Shown here: positions 60,193 to 64,000 of the stretch, piece after piece
How the letters are laid out: each line of letters opens with the position of its first letter
Numbering within the stretch: position 1 is the first letter of the stretch
NCBI GenBank assembly: GCA_958296025.1
Contig: OY282430.1
Location: 1,178,001 to 1,242,000 of the forward strand
Length of the DNA stretch: 64,000 nucleotides
Reading direction: 5' to 3'
Origin: an uncultured Pseudomonadales bacterium
GTDB taxonomy: Bacteria > Pseudomonadota > Gammaproteobacteria > Pseudomonadales > Azotimanducaceae
The notes under the pieces: generated by a model
The model's input: only the letters and a program-made list of their open reading frames with translations
Databases searched by the model: none
What the model was told of the DNA's origin: nothing
Program-made: the position numbers and the translations under genes

Positions 60193-60564
60193 ATGAGTGA
60201 ACCCATCATCGACGCCTTGGCGGAAGTGTTGCGCAGCCGCCGCAACGCATCGCCGGAGGAGTCCTACACGGCGTCGCTTTTTGCCGGGGGCGTGAATGGG
60301 ATTGCGCAGAAGATCGGCGAGGAGGCCACCGAAGTGGTGCTCGCCGCCAAGGACGCCGCCCCCTCCGGCCGGGATGCCGCCTTGGTGCATGAGGTAGCCG
60401 ACCTTTGGTTCCACTGCATGGTGCTGCTAGTGTACTGCGACCAAGACCCGCGCTGGGTGCTGCGGGAACTAGAACGCCGCCTGGGTGTGTCCGGGCACGA
60501 GGAGAAGGCGCACCGGAGCGGCAAGCCCCCTATAATGCGGGGCGACGAGCAACCGGAGGAATAG
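60193..60564 (+). CDS. hisE: Phosphoribosyl-ATP pyrophosphatase
   Basis: A 123-residue all-alpha NTP pyrophosphohydrolase of histidine biosynthesis (second step). Motifs: SYTASLFAGGVNGIAQKIGEEATEVVLAAK with metal-binding EEATE, and HEVADLWFHCMVLL (E-x-x-D). It ends 2 bp before tatA. Other his genes are not in the window; the hisE-tatA link is common in gammaproteobacteria. Confidence 0.92.
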   Translation: MSEPIIDALAEVLRSRRNASPEESYTASLFAGGVNGIAQKIGEEATEVVLAAKDAAPSGRDAALVHEVADLWFHCMVLLVYCDQDPRWVLRELERRLGVSGHEEKAHRSGKPPIMRGDEQPEE

Positions 60565-60566
60565 CC

Positions 60567-60800
60567 ATGCCGGGTGGATTTGGCCTAACTGAACTGCTGG
60601 TGGTGCTGGCCATCGTGCTGCTGATCTTTGGTCCGCGGCGCCTGAAGAGCATCGGCGCGGACTTGGGCAACGCCATCAAGGGCTTCCGCAAGGCGGTCTC
60701 GGATGACGAGGCCAAGGCGCAGGCGACTGCGGACCCTGACGTCATAGAGGGCGAGGTCACCGCACGGAAGACGGAGGCCAAGCAGGAAACCCATGTTTGA
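60567..60800 (+). CDS. tatA: Twin-arginine translocase subunit TatA
   Basis: A 77-residue protein with one N-terminal membrane helix ([18 protein letters not shown]), the [10 protein letters not shown] hinge, an amphipathic helix ([17 protein letters not shown]) and an acidic tail. Forms the protein-conducting pore of the Tat pathway. GGAGGA sits before ATG 60567. Overlaps tatB by 8 bp. Confidence 0.93.
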   Translation: MPGGFGLTELLVVLAIVLLIFGPRRLKSIGADLGNAIKGFRKAVSDDEAKAQATADPDVIEGEVTARKTEAKQETHV

Positions 60801-61161
60801 CATCGGCTTCCCCGAACTGATGCTGGTGGCCATCGTCGGCCTGCTGGTCATCGGTCCGGAGCGGCTGCCCGAGGCGCTGCGCACCTTGGGGCTGTGGCTG
60901 GGCCGCATGCGCCGCAGCTTCACCACCGTCAAGACGGAGGTCGAGAAGGAGATCGGCATGGACGAGGTGCGGCGGCAGCTGCACAACGAGGCGGTGATGG
61001 ACGAAATGAAGCGCATTGAGCGCCAAGTGAAGGACACCGCCGCGGCCGCCGCCATCGAGCCGCCATCAACCAAGCCCGCAGCCGCTAAACCGTCATCCGG
61101 GAAGCCTGCCGAGATCAAGCCGACGCCGGCAAAGCCCGCCGACAAGCCGGACGATGGCTGA
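60793..61161 (+). CDS. tatB: Twin-arginine translocase subunit TatB
   Basis: A 122-residue protein starting [30 protein letters not shown], of which [11 protein letters not shown] and [11 protein letters not shown] are the family signature. One membrane helix, amphipathic helix, then a long Lys/Pro/Ala-rich tail ([18 protein letters not shown]). Receives Tat substrates with TatC. Overlaps both tatA and tatC by 8 bp. Confidence 0.93.
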   Translation: MFDIGFPELMLVAIVGLLVIGPERLPEALRTLGLWLGRMRRSFTTVKTEVEKEIGMDEVRRQLHNEAVMDEMKRIERQVKDTAAAAAIEPPSTKPAAAKPSSGKPAEIKPTPAKPADKPDDG

Positions 61162-61978
61162 GGGCGAGTCCGGCGCACCCGCCAGCGGCGAGGCTTCCGC
61201 TGCCGAGCGGCCCACAAAGGCCCCCATCGCCAAGGACCACGATGAGTTGGTGGACAGCGCGGAAATGCCGTTCATGGCCCATGTGGTTGAACTGCGGCAA
61301 CGCCTCTTGCGCAGCCTGGCGGCGGTGGGCTTGCTGTTTCTGCCCATCTACTACTTCGCCAACGATCTGTACGTCCTGGTCGCCATGCCCCTGATGGCGC
61401 ACCTGCCCAGCGGCGGCACCATGATCGCCACCGAGGTGGCCACGCCCTTTCTCACCCCCTTCAAGCTGGCGGTCTATGCGGCCATTTTCGTTGGCATGCC
61501 GGTGCTGCTGCACCAGGCTTGGGGGTTCGTGGCGCCGGGGCTTTACAAGCGCGAGAAGCGCTTCGCCATGCCCCTGCTGCTGTCCAGCATCTGCCTCTTT
61601 TACCTCGGCATGGCGTTCGCCTACTTCGCGGTCTTTCCCTTGGTGTTTCAGTTCATGGCCAGCGTCACCCCCACTGGCGTGACCATGATGACGGACATCA
61701 ATCGCTACCTGGACTTCGTGCTCACCCTGTTCTTCGCCTTCGGCTTCGCCTTTGAGATTCCCGTCGCCATCCTGCTGCTGGTGTGGTCCGGCATCAGCAG
61801 CGCCGACAGCATCGCCCACAAACGCCCTTACGTCATCGTCGGCTGCTTCATCGCCGGCATGATCCTGACCCCACCGGACGTGATCTCGCAACTGCTGCTG
61901 GCGCTACCCACTTGGCTGCTGTTCGAGGCCGGCATCTTGTTCGCCCGCCTCGCCGAGAAACGCAGCAAGGCGCAATAG
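61154..61978 (+). CDS. tatC: Twin-arginine translocase subunit TatC
   Basis: A 274-residue six-helix inner-membrane protein that recognises the twin-arginine signal. A 35-residue hydrophilic extension precedes the conserved [16 protein letters not shown]. Then [84 protein letters not shown] (each motif short). Convergent with dtd. Confidence 0.95.
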   Translation: MAEGESGAPASGEASAAERPTKAPIAKDHDELVDSAEMPFMAHVVELRQRLLRSLAAVGLLFLPIYYFANDLYVLVAMPLMAHLPSGGTMIATEVATPFLTPFKLAVYAAIFVGMPVLLHQAWGFVAPGLYKREKRFAMPLLLSSICLFYLGMAFAYFAVFPLVFQFMASVTPTGVTMMTDINRYLDFVLTLFFAFGFAFEIPVAILLLVWSGISSADSIAHKRPYVIVGCFIAGMILTPPDVISQLLLALPTWLLFEAGILFARLAEKRSKAQ

Positions 61979-61998
61979 GGGCCGGGGCGTGAATGCCC

Positions 61999-62436
61999 TC
62001 ACCGCTCCAGCAGAAAGGTGACCGGCCCGTCGTTGATCAAGGCCACCTGCATGTTGGCGCCAAAGCGCCCAGTCTGAACCTCCACGCCCCCGGCCTTGAG
62101 GCAGGCGGCGTAGTGCCCATACAACCGCGCCGCCTGCTCGGCAGGCGCGGCGCTGGTGAAGCTGGGCCGCCTGCCCTTGCGCAGATCCCCGGCCAGGGTG
62201 AACTGGGAGACCACCAAGACGGCGCCGCCCACCTCCACTAGGGAGCGGTTCATGGGCTTACGCTTGTCCGGGAAAATGCGCAGCCCAAGGGTCTTGTCCG
62301 CCAGCCATCGCGCCTCGGCGCCGCCATCGGCGGGAAAGACGCCGACAAAGGCCAGCAACCCAGACCCTATGCTGGCAATCTCCTGGGCATCGACGCACAC
62401 CGACGCCTGCGACACCCGTTGTAGAAGAACTCTCAT
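61999..62436 (-). CDS. dtd: D-aminoacyl-tRNA deacylase
   Basis: A 145-residue enzyme that removes D-amino acids (and glycine from tRNA-Ala) to protect translation. Starts RVLLQRVSQASVCVD; LLAFVGVFPADG; the SQFTLAGD motif; and the cross-subunit Gly-cis-Pro motif in INDGPVTFLLE at the C-terminus. ATG 62436 is the normal start. tatC-dtd facing genes are common near this locus. Confidence 0.94.
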   Translation of the reverse strand: MRVLLQRVSQASVCVDAQEIASIGSGLLAFVGVFPADGGAEARWLADKTLGLRIFPDKRKPMNRSLVEVGGAVLVVSQFTLAGDLRKGRRPSFTSAAPAEQAARLYGHYAACLKAGGVEVQTGRFGANMQVALINDGPVTFLLER

Positions 62437-62723
62437 CCGCCAACCGGAAACTGTAACGGTCGCTCCCTGCGGCCAGATCCCCCGGGGGCTCGTGCCGCGC
62501 AAGGACTATAACGCGCTGCGCGACGCCTTGCAGGGCGCTACCCTAAATAACCCCCAACGACCCGCCAAACCCCAGCGCCAGCCCAGACCACAAACACACA
62601 CCCTCAAAATCCACCCAGCAAGGCCCATCAGGACACTAGGGACGCGCATGGAAGGTGCCCATCGCCTTCGACACCGCCCCTGTTTCCTGACAAAATGCCG
62701 GCTTGACCCGCTCAGAGGCGTCG

Positions 62724-64000
62724 ATGCGCATCGATCCGTTTCCTTTTTCAGCCCCGGCCCTGCCCATCCGAAGGTTTTCCTGTCGCGTTCCCAACCTGGG
62801 GCTGAATGCAGTCCACCAGGCGCTTCGCCGGCGGGGAAGGGGAACGAGCAGGGGAAGGGGCGGAGGAAAGGGCAAGGGAAAGGGCAGGGGAGGGCTCAGC
62901 GCCTCTATTGGCGCACTGCTCGGTTGTGCGCTGCTGCTGCCTCAGTTGACTAGGGCGGAAGCGGCCATTGAGGAAGTGGTGGTCACCGGCACCATCACCG
63001 AGCGCTTGGGGGGCGCCGGCAGTTCCAGGGTCATCGATGGGGACGCTCTGGCGGAAATCAGGCCCAACCATTTGCACGAGGCCTTGGTTCGGATTCCGGG
63101 GGTTTGGGTGGTGCGCGGCTCCGGTCAGGAGCATCTCACCGCCATTCGCTCCGCCGTGCTGACCGGCACTGGCGCCTGCGGGGAGTTCCTCTATTTGGAG
63201 GACGGCCTGCCCATTCGCCCCGCCGGGTTCTGCAACGTCAACAACCTTTTCGAGGTCAACGCCGAACAAGCCGCGGCGGTGGAGGTGTGGCGGGGACCTT
63301 CGAGCGCCCTGTTGGGCGGCAACGCCCTGCACGGGGCGGTCAATGTGGTCAGCCCCAGCCCGTGGGGGACGCGGCTTGGCTTGGAGGCGGGCGCCTACGG
63401 CTACACCCAGGCTCGCGCCGAGTTCGGCGCCGACATGGACGGGCACTACTTGGGTCTTAGCCTGAACGGCAGCCGGACCAACGGCTATCGGGATGACACC
63501 GGCTACGGCCAGCAAAAGCTGAACTTGGCCCACGGCGCCGACATCGGCGGCTGGCAGGTGCGCAACACCCTGAACGCCAGCAACCTGAATCAGGAAACCG
63601 GCGGCTATGTGCGCGGCTTTGAAGCCTATGAAGACGGTGCGTTGCGCCGCTCCAACCCCCACCCGGAAGCCTACCGGGACGCTTGGGCACTGCGGGCGGC
63701 CAGCCATTGGCGTCGGGACGCTTGGCGTCTTTCCACCTACCTGCGCCGCTCGCGCATGACCTTTTTGCAGCACTTTTTGCCGGGCCAGCCGACCGAGACC
63801 AACGCGCAAACCAGCGGCGGGGTTTTCCTCAGCCGCACCTTCGCCGCCGGTGCCCTGATCCGGCGTTTGGGCGCCCAGCTGGAGGCCATGCAGGGCCGCC
63901 TGCTCGAGTTGCAGAGACGGCCCACGGTGGGCTCCAGATTCCTGATGGAGACGCGCCCGGCCGGCCGCCACTACGACTACGACGTGAATTCCTTCATGGC
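62724..64000 (+). CDS. TonB-dependent receptor, 5' part (runs off window)
   Basis: Open from ATG 62724 to the end of the window (425 codons). TonB box AIEEVVVTGTI, plug domain (RVIDGDALAEI, ALVRIPGVWVVRGSG, VEVWRGPSSALLGGNALHGAVNVVS), and early barrel strands. An unusual feature is the N-terminus: about 55 residues rich in Arg, Gly and Lys precede the signal-peptide-like core (SASIGALLGCALLLPQLTRAEA). The Arg/Gly/Lys part is encoded by the purine tract at 62831-62895. No ATG, GTG or TTG in frame was found between it and the signal core, so the real start is unclear. A Cys pair (GACGEF, GFCNV) lies in the plug. Confidence 0.82.
   Translation, partial: MRIDPFPFSAPALPIRRFSCRVPNLGLNAVHQALRRRGRGTSRGRGGGKGKGKGRGGLSASIGALLGCALLLPQLTRAEAAIEEVVVTGTITERLGGAGSSRVIDGDALAEIRPNHLHEALVRIPGVWVVRGSGQEHLTAIRSAVLTGTGACGEFLYLEDGLPIRPAGFCNVNNLFEVNAEQAAAVEVWRGPSSALLGGNALHGAVNVVSPSPWGTRLGLEAGAYGYTQARAEFGADMDGHYLGLSLNGSRTNGYRDDTGYGQQKLNLAHGADIGGWQVRNTLNASNLNQETGGYVRGFEAYEDGALRRSNPHPEAYRDAWALRAASHWRRDAWRLSTYLRRSRMTFLQHFLPGQPTETNAQTSGGVFLSRTFAAGALIRRLGAQLEAMQGRLLELQRRPTVGSRFLMETRPAGRHYDYDVNSFM
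62831..62895 (+). repeat. Purine-rich tract of short GGGGAAGGG-like repeats
   Basis: Almost every base is A or G, with AGGGGAAGGGGCGGAGG and GGGCAAGGGAAAGGGCAGG as short repeating units. It lies between the only in-frame ATG and the signal-peptide core of the TonB receptor, and may have expanded by slippage. Confidence 0.7.

Noticed and set aside
62629-62639. CAGGACACTAG before the TonB receptor, like the MITE end
   Set aside because: Only 11 bases match; too short without a partner end.
62748-63971. A 407-codon minus-strand frame opposite the last TonB receptor
   Set aside because: The plus strand encodes clear plug and barrel motifs; the antisense frame has none.
1-64000. CRISPR arrays
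   Set aside because: No regularly spaced direct repeats seen; the Cas4-like domain at 44927 belongs to the DUF2779 protein and has no cas neighbours.

Overview
The window is GC-rich DNA (one lower-GC patch near 44.2-44.9 kb) from a gammaproteobacterium. The clearest evidence is the synteny of several housekeeping blocks: aceE-aceF; ponA divergent from pilMNOPQ-aroK-aroB; and ubiE-ubiJ-ubiB-hisE-tatABC with dtd facing it. Three TonB-dependent receptors, large secreted proteins and many insertion sequences suggest an aquatic or host-associated lineage with a decaying mobile load. I cannot name the genus from the sequence alone.

Layout. 0-2.2 kb: end of pyruvate dehydrogenase E1 and all of E2. 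2.4-3.3 kb: unknown secreted protein. 3.4-11.7 kb: penicillin-binding protein 1A, the type IV pilus alignment and secretin operon pilMNOPQ, then shikimate genes aroK and aroB. 11.8-19.5 kb: orphan Vsr endonuclease, a ZnuD-like metal receptor with His/Asp/Glu-rich loops and its small His/Cys partner, a CBS protein, and a di-haem peroxidase/FixH-like pair split by an IS1202-type element with a 16-bp target duplication. 19.6-20.7 kb: IS30 element. 21.0-25.3 kb: an operon of TesB thioesterase, a bacterial cereblon-like CULT protein and a HAD hydrolase, then a PTPS-III-like pterin enzyme, an SDR and a YhhQ transporter. 25.5-30.6 kb: flavin oxidoreductase, predicted zinc phospholipase C-like protein, zinc alcohol dehydrogenase, HtrA protease and tRNA-Gly(CCC).

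30.9-36.7 kb is a graveyard of toxin-antitoxin loci (nucleotidyltransferase fragment, an intact DUF1778/GNAT pair, its duplicate lacking the toxin, BrnA with truncated BrnT, HicB with HicA deleted) interleaved with a threonine dehydratase-like gene and an SDR. 36.7-41.9 kb: TonB receptor and two tandem CsgG-family secreted proteins without curli genes. 42.1-43.8 kb: IS1380 with a broken transposase. 44.2-48.0 kb: a translationally coupled nuclease pair (PD-(D/E)XK candidate plus DUF2779 Cas4-like/DEDD protein), an orphan HicB and a dead restriction-modification system. 48.2-54.3 kb: a subtilisin-like protein of about 2000 residues. 54.9-62.4 kb: AAA/DUF1703 protein, a VapC remnant, the ubiquinone block, hisE, tatABC and dtd. 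62.7 kb to the end: an unfinished TonB receptor.

A non-autonomous transposable element (MITE) with termini TGTCCTGTC and CTAG target duplications occurs at 19.2, 27.6 and 29.0 kb, with a solo end at 23.7 kb. Two copies supply the stop codon of the neighbouring gene. The best candidates for little-described biology are the CULT-protein operon and the coupled nuclease pair.
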